This document shows, piece by piece, positions 10,301 to 22,105 of a DNA stretch of 64,000 bases (positions within the stretch are counted from its first letter, which is position 1; each line of letters opens with the position of its first letter). Source of the DNA: Amborella trichopoda (lineage: Eukaryota > Streptophyta > Magnoliopsida > Amborellales > Amborellaceae); assembly GCF_000471905.2 (NCBI RefSeq), contig NW_006498572.1, forward strand, positions 261,008 to 325,007, read 5' to 3'. The notes beneath the pieces are model-generated. The model did not search any database. It was not told the DNA's origin and was given only the letters and a program-made list of their open reading frames with translations. A program made the translations under genes and the position numbers.

Positions 10301-11560
10301 GACTATCGTGTTGATGCCTCAGATCTTGCTGAACCCTCCACTTCTCAGCCATGGAAAGTCCACCATGGGTGGAGCAAACTCAAGTCTTTAAAGCGAGAAG
10401 TAGTTCGTCAAGCTAGGGCTGTTCACAAACTTAGCGACATGAATCAAGCACTTCCAATGGAAACTAGGAGAGGACGGGCACCAAGGGCTGCTCGCAGGAG
10501 AAACAAGATTCCTCAACCACCTGTTGAGCAAGAATTTCTTAGGCCTCTTCCTCCATTGCCGACCTTACAGGACTTCATCCCCAGTGTAATCATCCTTCCT
10601 TCCTCATCTCATAAAGAGGATGTCCTTGAGCCATCTTGTACTTGGGGACTGTCCAATAAGGGTGACGACGTTAAAAGCACCCCCAGCGGTCTAAGCAAGG
10701 GAAAGATCCAAAAGAACCCCTGCACATGTCCAACTCTGGTGATGACGTAAAATGTTGCCCAAATCTGTCAGATGAGGGGAATGACCCTGAAAGTCCCTCA
10801 CCTACTAACACCTCTTCTTCTTCTTCCTCATCTTCTTCTTCTCCTTCTCCTTCCTCTTGTACGTCTTCTGCATGTAACACTCAGGAATGTCCAGACTATG
10901 AGGCCCTCTACAGAGAACTCGAAGGAAACAATATAAGCAAGACTCACAGGAGGTGGTTGAGAAAGACACTAGCTTAAGCGGCTAGATTCCTGACAGTCGC
11001 TGACGCTCTGGCAGCTCGCGCTAAGCCAGAGCCATCTTCCTCCACAAAGAAGCCTAAGATGTCAAAGTCGAAAAAACCCAGTGGCTCCTTGAGCCCGGCT
11101 TTGAGCAGAGGCTGAGAGAATCAAGAGGGCAGAGCTTCTATTATCAGGAAGCCTGTCATATAGTGCATATATTGGAAGAATTCCCCACCACGAGGAAAAT
11201 GAGTCTGAGATAAGGGAAAATGCTGCAACCTCCACTTCAGAGGCCAAGCGTCCTGAAATTTCCTGGTCCACCACTCCTTCCTCGCCCTAATACCTCGAAC
11301 AATCTACCCATCCTCAAGAGCCCTGGGATCCTTCCCTACTCAAATATCATGGGCAATCCACCTATCCTCAAATTCCCTGGGATGCCTCTGGTCCCATATA
11401 GCCAACCACCTCCTAAGCCTCAACCTCAAATCTCCACTCAACTTAAACAAATCCCGGTCACCCAATCCACCTAGACCGCCCAAACCAAGCCAGTTACCTA
11501 GCCAAGTCAGCCAGCATGCGAAAATAAACCCTTTCTATCTAAACCTGACCCTCAATCTGC
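7319..11560 (+). pseudogene. Degenerate gag of element A
   Basis: Aligned with element B, gag should start at 7319, but ATG there has become ATT. The N-terminal third is proline/serine-rich and disordered. The core capsid domain (retrotrans_gag type) is recognisable at about 8938-9450: YTKGKLPLFDG, then TLDGLAF, then EMEKLFHQCFYEVEREVQT and PDELVDQFIARWRDLA. A CxxH...H....C knuckle (YCAYHRRISHLTEECY) lies near 9840-9900 and a second around 10140-10200. A Ser-rich low-complexity stretch is at 10810-10870. Stops at 9046 (TGA) and 9115 (TAG) and frame changes near 10135-10295, 10700 and 11000-11220 break it. Gag would form the virus-like particle; this copy cannot be translated intact. Confidence 0.8.
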
Positions 11561-11576
11561 TATACCACCCAAGCCA

Positions 11577-12739
11577 GTGGAAGGACAAGGAGCACAAAAG
11601 GACGATAAGGAAAAGGTGAAATACGATGTGATAGGGCACTTGAGGAAGCTTCCATCCCTTCTTAGCATCTATGATGCTCTCATGCTCCCAAGAGACTATC
11701 GTATGACTCTGGTTCAGGCTCTTTCCAATCCAGAGGTGTACGAGACCGAAGTGGAACCCATCGAGGTGGACCCATCAATCATGAGTAGATGTATGACGAT
11801 CACCTTCTCAGAGGATGATTTACAATTGGGAGAAAAATTTCACAATCACCTTCTCTTTGTAACTGGTGAATTACATGCATGCCCCATCAACCGAATTATG
11901 TTGAATGAAGGGTCAGTAGTCAACCTTATCCCAAGGAGAATCCTCACCCGATTGGGATTAGGCTCTAAAGTTCTCACTCTGACACATATCATAGTCCAGG
12001 GATTCAACCAGTTAGGAAAAAAGCTGTCTGGCACGGTCCGCCTTCGTCTCAAGATTGGCGAATTAAACGATTACACTCAGTTTCATGTAATCGACACTGA
12101 CACCTCCTATAACATCCTTCTCGGCCACCCGTGGCTGCATGACCAGGGGGTGGTTCCGTCCACATTGCAACAGTGCTTCAAGTATAGTCGAGATGGGAGA
12201 TAAGATATAGTCAATGTTGATAAAAGATCGTTTCTTATAGCTGAAGTTCACTATGCTGATGCCAAGTATTACTTCACAGATTCGATGTCACCCCAAAAGC
12301 CAGATGATGGTGATTACAAGTTCGTGAGGAAGACAAAACCTTTGCCTCATGAAGATATTGAGAACATTGGGCGAACACTTGTGAACATGTTCAAAGAGGA
12401 GGAAAGACGAGGCAAATTCCTCCCTTTAACTCCCATTCATCCCAGCATGCCATTCACTATCCCTGAGGAAACTCCATCTTTGCTTGAAGATGAGGGTTCC
12501 CCCTCTGCTTCCAGTCCTGAGCCACCTTTGCAGGAAGATGAACTAAATGTCACTCCTGAGATTGCGGAAGTCATGGGAATAGATTTCCCGACTCCAAATG
12601 TCACCTACATGCTAGACCATCAAAAAGTCCTACATGTCCCCATTGCACTCTTGAAAGTAGAATTGGCTCACCAACCACCATGGAAGGTACTCCAAACCTC
12701 GGATTCCATAAGTAAAGAGTTCCTCATCCCACTGTAGGG
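11577..12739 (+). pseudogene. Aspartic protease (retropepsin) region of element A, active site lost
   Basis: The frame opens through KVKYDVIGHLRKLPSLLSIY, then the retropepsin-like core with IMLNEGSVVNL at the catalytic loop (residues about 110-120 of the ORF) and DTDTSYNILLGHPWLHDQG in the C-terminal half. The catalytic D-G-G triad seen in element B (25357-25365) is N-E-G here (11904-11912), so no activity is expected. The frame stops at 12201-12203 (TAA where B and C encode Gln) and then continues in the same frame to 12737 with a Pro/Glu-rich linker. In Tat-lineage elements this protease matures Gag-Pol. Downstream, pol is missing. Confidence 0.85.
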
Positions 12740-13190
12740 TCAGCTCAGACTAGTAATTAGCTACAATTCTTGCCCTTCCTCGATTTCGTGGGAGGAAATC
12801 AGTGGGGGAAAGGACATCCTTCTCATCTTCAAGAGCAGGATCCCCTGGAAGAGTTAAGAAGCGAAGTTTGCATCCTCTAGAACCAATTGAGGGTTATGTG
12901 CATCGCTTCAAAACATCTAAGGGAGTACGTACTTGAGACCAAGAGCTATGACGAGCTTGAAGTAAATGCACCTCGAATGCAAGCCAAAGCCCCTCCTAAT
13001 TAGACTATTTACAATGAGTAGGCTCGTCAAATAATGAGAGAAATGAATTATGAGCCTCTCTCTAACCAAAAGTTAAGAGGAGAAGAGGCCACCGATTCCC
13101 CATTTGAGGTCATTGAAACCACAGTAGTTTGTCAAAGGACAAAGCATGGTATGGGGTTTTCCTTAGCAAAAAGGCAGAAACAGTGAACAC
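12740..13190 (+). pseudogene. C-terminal gag-pro segment with glycine-rich tail, element A
   Basis: Translated pieces such as MREMNYEPLSNQKLRGEE and TKHGMGFSLAKRQ recur in element B (26460-26600) and element C (about 60920-61090, minus). It is therefore a conserved tail of the polyprotein and not random sequence. Several stops interrupt it. In complete Tat-lineage elements the reverse transcriptase would follow here. Instead the sequence goes within about 200 bases into the 3' end of the antisense ORF. Confidence 0.55.
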
Positions 13191-13381
13191 CCAAAAACAT
13201 GGCCTACCTAAGAGCAAGTGATGAAATGCAGTGAAGCAAAAAGAACGAATGAAGGCGTGCAACAAAATGAGCCAGAGGAGTAAAAAAGGCATTTCATTCA
13301 TTAATCCAAAATTTTTACAAGTGTCGGCATATAGAGAAAGAGAAAGCAAAGAAAGGACACTCTAAAAAATGACCAATGATC

Positions 13382-16300
13382 TTATGGATCTCCGCTCTGG
13401 ATGTTTCCAGAAGAAGCCTCGGCATGTTGAATACGCTCCTTCAGTTCAACCACCATTTGAGCCTCCTGTTCCATGGAGGCCGTTTCCGACTCGGTGGTGC
13501 GATTGAGCTCTGATTGATCCTCAGCCAAAGAGGCATCCAAGGCCATCCTCTGACTGATCTCACTCTTAAGATCATTAAATTTGCTCCTCAGCCTCTGCAT
13601 CTCCATCCTTATGGCTATCATCCTGTTAAAACAGGCTCTTCCTTCCATCTTGAGATCTAGTTGATGAGCAACCATAGTCGCTTTCTTCTGTGTGCAGGAA
13701 TCTATCTCCTCACGATGACATGTGATCGATGCCTCCAAGGAAGCTAGCCTGGCGGTTTCCGCCTCATGATGCAACCTCCCCAATCTCCAGTTCTCCAATC
13801 CATTTAAAGTAGCATCAAAATGAGAGAGGGCTTCTTACATGTTCCCCAAAACAGTGATCGCAGGGGCAAACTCCCTGAGTTTGGCCAATGCCTAGCCCAG
13901 CTCAACGAGAGGTTGCTCCCTTAAACGTTGAAGACTTATACAGAGCATGTCCGCAACCATGTTGGATACCCCACTGAATATAGGTCTGGATGGTATTGCC
14001 GGGGCTTCCACCATGGAAGGAGCTTTGGTTTCAAGGGCTGGGCTAGAAGGGATGATAGCCATGTGAGTCATTGGCCCTTTTGAAGTAATCGCGAAGCCCA
14101 AAGCCTCGTGCTCCTCAGATTCAGAGGTAGCCCCAGCCTTAGCAAGCTCAATCCTCTCAGGAGTAGCGTCCTCACCTTCACCTTCGCCTGCTGGAGCCAC
14201 CACTTCGGCCTCAATGTGCTCCAAAGCAACCCCTTCCCCTTGTCTCTCACCTCATGGCATGGCCTCGATAAGTTCAAGGCCAGTATCTCTTCCTTGTTCA
14301 TCATCTTCCTGAACTGTCACTTCAGCCTCGACAAGTCAGGGGCTACCTCCTCCTTGTGACCTTCAACCTCAGCCCGTGGCCTCTTCTACCTGTGCTGTAT
14401 CACCCATAACCAGAACCTCTACTACTTCCTCTTCTGAATCAGCACTCTTTGGGGCCACTGCCTCTGAACCCCCAACGTTTCCCTCCGGAGAATGGCCTTC
14501 ATCACCCATAACTTCGTCACCAAGGATAACAGCCCCCTGATGCTCGGGCACCTGAGCAACTATAGATTCTTCCTCTTGAAGGATGCCCAAACCTTCATTG
14601 GCCTCTGCCTTAGTTAGGGCAGCAATCTCCTAAGGTTCAGAGGTTCTGACAAACTTCGGGTTCCTCCCTTTGAGTAGCAACTTCAAAACCTTCAACTTCA
14701 GCCCCATCAATCTCCATTGGGGGGAGATCCAACTCAGAAGTCGTTCTCGAAAGCTCGGGCAGCACCCCAAGCTCAGGTGTCCCCTCTCTATTAGAAGCGA
14801 TGGTGATAGGCTCAAAGGGGTTGGATTCCTCTACCTCAGTTTCTGAAGAAGTAGAAAATAGCTCAGGAGAGGTAGAAGATGATGAAGAAAAGATAGAGGG
14901 TGACTCAGAAAGAGCAGCGAACGAACCGAAGGATGCAGAAGATGAAGAGCTATCCCCTGACTCTAGAATGATTGGAAGTTTCACATTCTTGCATTTTGGA
15001 GTAGGTCTGATAGCCGGAGTCGATGCATGAGTGCCAGTCGAGGCAGCGGGCTTCCTTTTCTCCCCTCCTGCTAGCGAAGGAGCAGTCGCCTCAGAACTCC
15101 CCTCTTGAGAAGAGCCTCCAGCAAGAGCGTTGTACAGACCACTCCATATCAGTGCATTCAAGTCCTTAATTGGGCACCCTTCATGAATAGGGACCTTTCG
15201 ACCCTCCCTCCACTGAAAGATAGAGGTGAGGTTGTCAAAAAAGGTCCCAGTCTTCTTCTCCATGGCAAGATGTTGCGGCAAAGAGTCATATGCTACTATT
15301 TCTCGGGGTATCCCAAGAGCCTGCCAATTGTAGGAGTAGCCCAGGTAAAAAACCTCGCCAAGAAAGGGGGTGTTGATGATCTACCTTTGTCTAGTATCTT
15401 AGTGCCAGTTACAGTTTTCCCCTTTTCAGGGGTGATTAGCTTCCCAGTATCCTCGGCTGGTAATCCTCCACCAGCGTGCATAGGCCTCGGTTGCCCGCAC
15501 CCTTCTGCCAAAATGCGATACCACATATTTGCTAACTTCTGTCATCTCCAAACATGTGGACCATGCAATGCGGATATGCGCTAGCCGCCATGATTCCCGA
15601 AGAGTCCTTAGATCTTCCTTCCTTGTTTTTACTCTGTCGTGATGCTTCTAAAAGAATACAGGGATGGGGTAGCCTTGATCTAGCCCATGCTGATGCGCGA
15701 AATGGTGTGGGAAGTACCTTTCGAGCCTAGCATTAAAGGGGGTCCTGTAGGGAAAAACTCCCCCTCTAATGCTCAAGATGAACATGAGCTCTTGGTAGTA
15801 GGAGCACCATCCAGCTCCTTACCCAGCTCGTCAATGAAGGCCCAGACAGTAATGCCCCTAACTGGAAATGGAATCCAACGCATGCTAGAAGTCTCATTCC
15901 TAAACAAGTTACGAGCATCCCCCGGGATATGAATGATAGCCTTCTACCTGACGATCCTCATCAGAAAGGGGCACATCTTCTCCCCTACGCCTAGATTTCT
16001 GACATAAGTGGTGCGGAATAGGCTCCTAGCCACCCGTACACATAATGAATGGAGAACAGTGTCTTAAAGTCCCCAGGGAAAGCTTCGCCCCTGACAAGGC
16101 CATTGCCCCCCTCCTTGCCTTTATAAGCCTTCCCTCTCGAGATAGCTTCCAGTCCATGGTAGATGTTGGACAGGACTGGTTATGCAAGGGCATAATAGCA
16201 CCACCCCTTTCCTTGTCACAGGTCACATAGAGCGTGCCAGGAAAAATCGTGTCGGCTTCCCTAGGGAAAACAAATTTGCACAAGAACAAGGCCATGTATG

Positions 16301-17176
16301 AGGCCAAGAAGACGCAGTCATCACTGGTCCGGGGTTGGTAAATTGGAGGTGTCCCCTTCATAGTCGCCTCCCCTTGCCTCTTGAAACGACTGGGCCAGTC
16401 TCCTCAAGGTAATCCCCAAAAAATAATTTCAGCCACTCGGCAAAGGTCACTTGACCAATGCTGGCCTTGGAGTAAAGTAGCTGGTAAATCTCGAAGATTT
16501 CCTGTCGCTTCCTCTTCCCCTTGGTGAGAACCACAAAAAATGACTGAGTTCTGAGGCACAAATTCATCATACATTGCTCCGATCAGTGGAAGCCCACCAA
16601 TGAAATGAAGATACAGCAAGGAGATCCTTACTTCACCATGATCGAGGAGCCATGTATTACTCGCATGACTCCATGTCTCTAATAATACCTTGATGGTATT
16701 TGAGCATCGATCATAATAGCTGCCTAAACACTGCACGACAGCTAATAGAGAGGCACGCTCAAGAATACTCCCATGTGACCCCAACACCTTGATGGTCTAA
16801 GAAGAGTACCCCTTCAAATACTGGTGCTCCCCTTGCACACATAGACCAGTAGAAGACCATATCGGCCCCTTTGTCTTTACCATTCTCTTCCCCAATGTGG
16901 GCAAATTCTTGCCAGAGGCCACATTCCTATGCATGCAATGAAGGAGGGCCACCCCTTCTTCAATACTGAAATTTTCGTCGTTGCCCTCCTGGACCTCAAA
17001 ACGAATCGGGTCAGTAATAAAAGTGACATTAAGGGGCCACTCCAGTTTGCAAATTGGTTCAGTCAACCAAATGGGCTCACTCTAACCAGGCTCTCCCCAG
17101 TAAAATCATTGGTGCCAAGCTGTTCTCCCGTGAGAAGATTCTTCATGTCAGGGATTCTGTAAGAAGACCTAGCCAT
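13382..17176 (-). pseudogene. Antisense PMD-like ORF of element A (degenerate)
   Basis: Read on the minus strand from ATGGCT at 17176. The order of segments is a PMD-like N-terminal part (LEWPLNVTFITDPIRFEV, about 17040-16985; LPTLGKRMVKTKGPIW, about 16900-16850), then ETWSHASNTWLLDHGEVRIS with LHFIGGLPLIGAMYDE (about 16680-16560), then FAEWLKLFFGDY (about 16450-16410) and VFLASYMALFLCKFVFPRE (about 16310-16260). An acidic, Ser-rich linker (about 15100-14400) and a C-terminal coiled coil (13798-13382) follow. This pattern resembles the plant mobile domain (PF10536) of host MAIN/MAIL-like proteins and antisense extra ORFs of Tat-lineage elements. Element C has the same protein at 57062-60478. 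Stops and frameshifts make this copy non-functional. Its role is unknown. An AATGAA-type signal lies beyond its 3' end (about 13295). Confidence 0.7.
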
Positions 17177-17246
17177 TATTTAATATTAAGGGTTCACTGC
17201 CGTGTGCGAATCACTAGGCCACTGACTAGCACCATGCGTGACTAAC

Positions 17247-17580
17247 ATCACTTGTGTTGATCAAAGCCCAGCGTCGGTTGTGTTTCGCAAAGGCTAGCAT
17301 TGGTTGCATTTGTCAAAGGCCCAGTGTCGATTGTGTTCTCCAAGGCTAGTGCTAGCTGTGTTTGTCAATGCCCAGTGCCGACTATGTTCTTAAAGGATAC
17401 CGCCGGTTGTGTTTTCATTGCCCAGCGCTGATTGCGTTTGCCATAGGCCCAGCACCAGCTGTGTTTTGAAAGGGTAGCACCAACTATGTTTGTCAAGGCC
17501 CGACGCCGTCTGTGTACTCAAAAGCTAACGCTGGCTGTGTTTTGGTCACAGCTCAACACCGTCCATGTTCAAATCCCTCA
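17247..17580 (+). repeat. ~30-bp AGCGCCGGTTG-type tandem repeat
   Basis: About ten degenerate units of the form GCCCAGCGTCGGTTGTGTTT, each followed by a short spacer with CAAAGG or TCAAAG. The same AGCGCCGGTTG core recurs in element B at 27220-27470. The array lies just upstream of the antisense ORF start, in what would be its 5' leader. Confidence 0.7.
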
Positions 17581-18125
17581 AACAATCCATAGGTTGTACA
17601 CTTGTCACCACAAATCTCCGAGTGCTGCCTGACAACTGCCAGCTGCGACGTGGTCTGACACGCGTCCTCGCACGTGAGGATGGCGACTGTCACCTTCTAG
17701 TGACCGTTCACTGCCTGTAGCTGTTCGTTGCCCCTCGAGCTTCAGGCTTCTCACAGGGAAAACTCCCTTCACTCACCAGAAACATACTGACGAACCTCTC
17801 CCGTTCCTCTACACCACCCAAAAATCTCTGAACTCCAGCGGAAGTTCACCAGCAGCCCCCTGCTACAACTTATACCCCCTTTTCCCCTTCTTTGGTACTC
17901 CAAAATGACTTTTGGAATCGCTGCTCCCTAGTGAACTCCCTACTCTTCTCACCCTAGCAGCAACCCTCACCGGCAGACAATAGTGACCCTCGCCAATGCC
18001 CATGTGCTCCTTATGCTCTCTTTTCCTACCTGAAGCTTTTTCCTTTCTTGTCGGAGTTCTTCGCCGATAGACCATTGCAACCATCCCCCGCCACAAGTGG
18101 ACGTCAGAATTTTTCGCACTCTCAC
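17581..18125 (-). other. Presumed 5' leader of the antisense ORF, element A
   Basis: Non-coding sequence between the antisense start codon and element B's insertion point. Together with 35454-35700 it corresponds to the 56050-57060 interval of element C, with which it shares order more than identity. Ends in CTCAC, the left target duplication of B. Confidence 0.45.
18121..18125 (+). repeat. Left target-site duplication of element B (CTCAC)
   Basis: CTCAC directly before TGTTGGAAGG. The identical CTCAC follows the 3' LTR at 35449-35453. A 5-bp duplication is the expected size for an LTR retrotransposon integrase. Confidence 0.9.
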
Positions 18126-20638
18126 TGTTGGAAGGTATTTTTCATCAACATGGGCCCCCCCGCTTAATAAAGACCTAGGAAACAATGAAAGTTTTGACAG
18201 TCTCAAAATAGCCCCAGAATTGGCCAAGATCTTCATGATTGAGAAACAGTTCTAGCAAAATCGGCCTCTAGCACCTTGAAATGAACCCTATAACTAGAGT
18301 TGCATTTTTGGTGTCTCAATTTTCTATGGGACCACCACCATTGGAATTGGTACGATTGAAAACCCCTAGGTCAAATTTTAGCTCGAACAGACACTTTAAG
18401 AAGAAGTTATAGGCAAAAGAGTGAAGCAAGAGGGGTTGCATGCTATTCCCGTGCAACCACCCTGCAACTCCACGCCATGGGAGGGACAGTCACGACCAGT
18501 GACTTTCGACACTCATATCTCACCTGTCCCAAGTCAGATCGCACTCAAATTTGGTGAGCATGATCGTCTGGTCAAGACGAGCGATTCAATATGTGGCACA
18601 CCCCATAACGACAACCAAGCGCGGAGAAAAGCTAGAGAGAAGTTGCTCATCTGTGAAGAAAGTGCGGGAAATTCAGCAGCGTCATGTCTCGCTCAAGCAG
18701 TCGGATCACGCCGCTCGCGAGCCTGATCTACTCGAGACCGATTCCATTGCGAGCGTAAGGTCTCCGGCTATCATTGACCTGAATCCCGTACTTGACGAAT
18801 GGTCGGATTCTGTACACAAAGCCAACGAAACAACTGTAAATTCTGTAGCCAAAATTCTAGATTCTGGGAAAAATTCCAAAGTTGCGAAATCTTCGTTCAG
18901 GCACATAATTGACCTGCATTTGTTGCCCCGCAATTGTAATGGCATGCTCAGTGTAGTTCAGTGAAGAAATCCTCGATAAACATTAAGGAACGAGTGTACT
19001 ATCGATCCGCAGTTTCAAGTTCCACTCAAATTTCAAGTCACATGATCGTGCACTAAAAACACGATCCATGACTCGAAGTTGGTACCAAATCGATTGCCAT
19101 GCCGAGCCCTACAAGAAAACAGGGCATCAGAACGACCCCAGATCATCCATGCAAGATCACAATAGTTCTAGGGCAACACAGGGACTGTTATGGAATTCCA
19201 CTAATTGTTAGGAAGGGGCAAATTTGTCATTTTGCACCTTATTTTTTAATTTCTTTTAAATCAATTTAATCTTAATTTCCAGCAATTAAAGTTTCTTTTG
19301 ATCATCCACCCATGTTTGGGGCAAATTATATATATACGTACCAGCATTGTACGTAGAAAACACACACACAAGATCAATCTCCTTGCAAAAGAGAGAGTTT
19401 TTACTGAATATATTTTCTCTTTTTTTCCACTGTTGTGTCACGCTTGAGAGAGAGAGTGAGGTGAGAGAACCTGTTGATCATTACCTCTAGGTTCAGGATA
19501 AACCTTCTCTCTCTTCTTTTTCTTTTCTTCTCTCTCTCCTCTTCTCTTTCTTCTTCTTCTTCCTTGTCTGAGCTCTCCTCAGAGTCCATGCGCAGCAGTG
19601 GCAGTGTCGTGCATGCCTCTCTGGTAGCCTCATAGGTCGTGCATGGGGATAGAAGTTTCATGCGTGTGTCTCTTTCTCCCTCTATTCTATCTCTTTGGCG
19701 AGGCCTACAGACAGCGCTGCTCATCGTCGTCTGCAGAAATATCCTAAGTGCCTTTGTGAAGGATGCGGGTAACAAAGCCTATTGCCGTCAGCAGGGGCTT
19801 CACCCTGTCGCGTGATTGTTGCAGACAACAATACCCATCGCCGTCCAAAGGGGGTCGAGGTAATACCCGTCGTTGCATGCTGGCTTCTTTCACGCTTCCT
19901 TGTGTCCATTGTCGTGCACCCTACAAGAAGTAATCGTCGTGAAACTTATGAGAAGTTATCGCCATGCCTCTTGTTAGGAGCCATCATTGTTCGCCAGGGA
20001 CATGTCGCCTCCTCGTGCTGCCAATGACGATGCCCATTGCCATCTGGATTCTTCCTCCCTCTGCCATCTCTCTTCATCCTTTTCTCTTCTAACTTGATTG
20101 AGGGTAGATCTAGCTTAGCATCGCCATCTCGATCTCGATTTTTAGAAGTATTGCTGCCATGCTGCTCTTGAGGACTATGCCCGTCTTGCTACCACTTCTA
20201 GTCGATAATTGTCTTAATGTCATGCTAGCTTCACCTCTCCGTCGAGTTTTATCTTTATCTAAAACTTTATGTTTCATCATGCTCTCATAGGAACGTACGT
20301 TGCCCTAAGACAAGGGTGGGTCTCCTTGACTCACTTGTCTTACAAATTAACCATAGAAGTATTGTGCAGAAAACAAGAGGATTACAGGTCAAGGGAGGTG
20401 ATTCTGAACCAATTAAAGCAGCTGGGGGGCTTTCTTCATGATCTAAGAGTGCGCCCATGTGAGCTAGCCCGAGTAAGTCTCGAACCCACCTAAAACTCCT
20501 CTCTCATTGGTTAGTATACCTGCCCTTGCTCTCGAGCAAGGTTCTGAGAGAGTGATTTCACCCCGAGTTCACCAGAAACCCGAGGTACGTGTCGTCAGGT
20601 CATCTAGATCCTAAAGGTGAAATTGAGGTACCTAACCA
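18126..20638 (+). repeat. 5' LTR of element B (~2.5 kb)
   Basis: Begins TGTTGGAAGGTATTTTTCATC and ends GGTACCTAACCA. U5 matches the LTR of A (CAAGGGAGG...CCTGCCCTTG...GAAACCCGAGG). It lacks the ~1.4 kb pyrimidine and hairpin expansion of A; only about 60 bases of CT-rich sequence occur at 19497-19565. It also lacks a roughly 65-bp stretch near its start (CAGGTCTCTTAAAAGTC...) that is present in its 3' partner. Confidence 0.92.
19318..19345 (+). promoter_or_regulatory. TATA box, element B 5' LTR
   Basis: TTATATATATACG directly downstream of CATCCACCCATGTTTGG, the block that precedes the TATA in the LTRs of A and B. The 3' LTR copy has TATATATA at 34107-34114. Confidence 0.6.
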
Positions 20639-20660
20639 GCTTGGCAACTCCATTGGGGAC
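20639..20660 (+). promoter_or_regulatory. Primer-binding site region, element B
   Basis: GCTTGGCAACTCCATTGGGG follows the LTR end with a 2-base gap before TTGG. Same position and pattern as in element A. Confidence 0.7.
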
Positions 20661-20957
20661 TTATTACCCCTTAGTCGGTTCACTCTTGTTTGACCAGTAT
20701 CCTCGTTTACTTTCTGCACTTATTTTTATGGCATCTAGATTGTTCAACCCGTTTAACTGGATTGGGGAATTCCTTAGCCCCGCACTCATGGCTGTTCTAG
20801 GGAAGTGAGCTTCTCAAGCCTCCTTCCCCACCCTCCTCCTGAGTCGGGACTCATGGTTCAGCTCTCAAGTTCTCACCTGGATCAGTGCGAGAGGGGACTT
20901 AAAGGTCCCTGCCTCCCGCTTTCTCACCCTGGTGAACTCTCCACCAAGGCCTCTTGA

Positions 20958-22105
20958 ATGAGTAGCACACTTACTGCCGCACACCCTGCTACTGGCAAGT
21001 CTATTGCTAGTCATGTTGCTGAGGCACGCCAAAACACTGCCCTCATCACCCTTGTGAAAGGCAAGCAAGTTGATTTCGCTCCTGAGGTTCACCGAAAGGC
21101 AACCCCTTATGCTCCTTCATCACCTCGAACCTCCACACCTAGAGAGTCGACACATAGAGGCGAAGGTCTTGAGATCTCCACACCTAGCACACACCCAAGG
21201 ACTCATGGTTCATCCACTCGAGCTGCACCTAGGGGCAACCCTCACGTTGTCTTGAGCTCGCATCCAAGGCTAGGAATTCATGGGCAAAACCCTGCATGCG
21301 CCATGCAGTTGCTTTCCACAACCCAGGGTAGCACTAGCTCTACATCGCCTCGAGCACATGAGGGTCGACCACTCCGTCCTCCCTCCCAGCACACACAGCT
21401 CCACCTTATGAGAGGTGGGCTTCTGCCTCACCCCTCACAGACACAAGCTTGTGGGTCTCGACCTCCTCAGATCGGACTCATTGACCGAGCCTGGGTTGAC
21501 CCCTAGGTCACCCAGACGGCTAACTCTAAAGGTGCACACGCACCTTCTTGGCAGGTTCCTTCCCGACACCAGGCAAACACCTCAAGCCCTGGTACTCGAA
21601 TGTCTTCCCTAAGAGTACCATCTTGAGCTAGCCTTGGGTCAGCCATGCACGTGCGCCCCACAAAGGAACTCGGGGCAACGACCTGATGTTAGATAGAGGC
21701 CTCCATCCTCCAAGGCAAAAACCTAGGCTGCCTTCTGTCCTTGGACCCCACTCCCTGTTCCAGCTCATAGACACGACCCTTGCGTGTTCGAGAAGGGGGC
21801 AGTCCAGATCTCAAGCTCAGTTTCTGAGTGAAGTCCACTATCGCCTCAAAGTTAAGAAGGAAAGAGGTCCTCAGATCCTGACTAAAGAAGCTTCCAAGGT
21901 AGTTGAGGCCACCACATTTGATGACCTCCTGCCTCGTAACCCCTTCTTCCCTCTCCAAACTCCAGAGCTTGACCGAGTCTAAGAGTATTGCTAGGACGTC
22001 ACTACTCAGAAGCCACGGTCTCAAGACAGTCAAGAACCGGTCCTCACAAGATCGGCATACAAGGGTCAGGTCCAGTCAGGGCAGGCTCAACCCCTCCAGA
22101 CTGAC
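20958..22105 (+). pseudogene. N-terminal gag region of element B
   Basis: ATG at 20958 opens a 182-residue frame (MSSTLTAAHPATGKSIASHV...) rich in Pro, Ser, Thr and His, probably disordered. It stops at 21506, and the frame that continues into the gag core starts again at 21686. The corresponding start in A is ATT at 7319. I chose this start because the alignment of A and B begins here. A separate small protein upstream of gag is an alternative. Confidence 0.5.

Noticed and set aside
10671-10880. Glu-rich minus-strand ORF
   Set aside because: Shadow of the Ser-rich gag linker on the plus strand.
9136-13190. Search for a hidden reverse transcriptase (F/YxDD) and integrase in A, B and C
   Set aside because: No such motif was seen in the frames examined between protease and antisense ORF; frameshifted remnants cannot be fully excluded by eye.
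14800-15030. Plus-strand acidic ORF
   Set aside because: Opposite-strand shadow of the Ser-rich linker of the antisense ORF.
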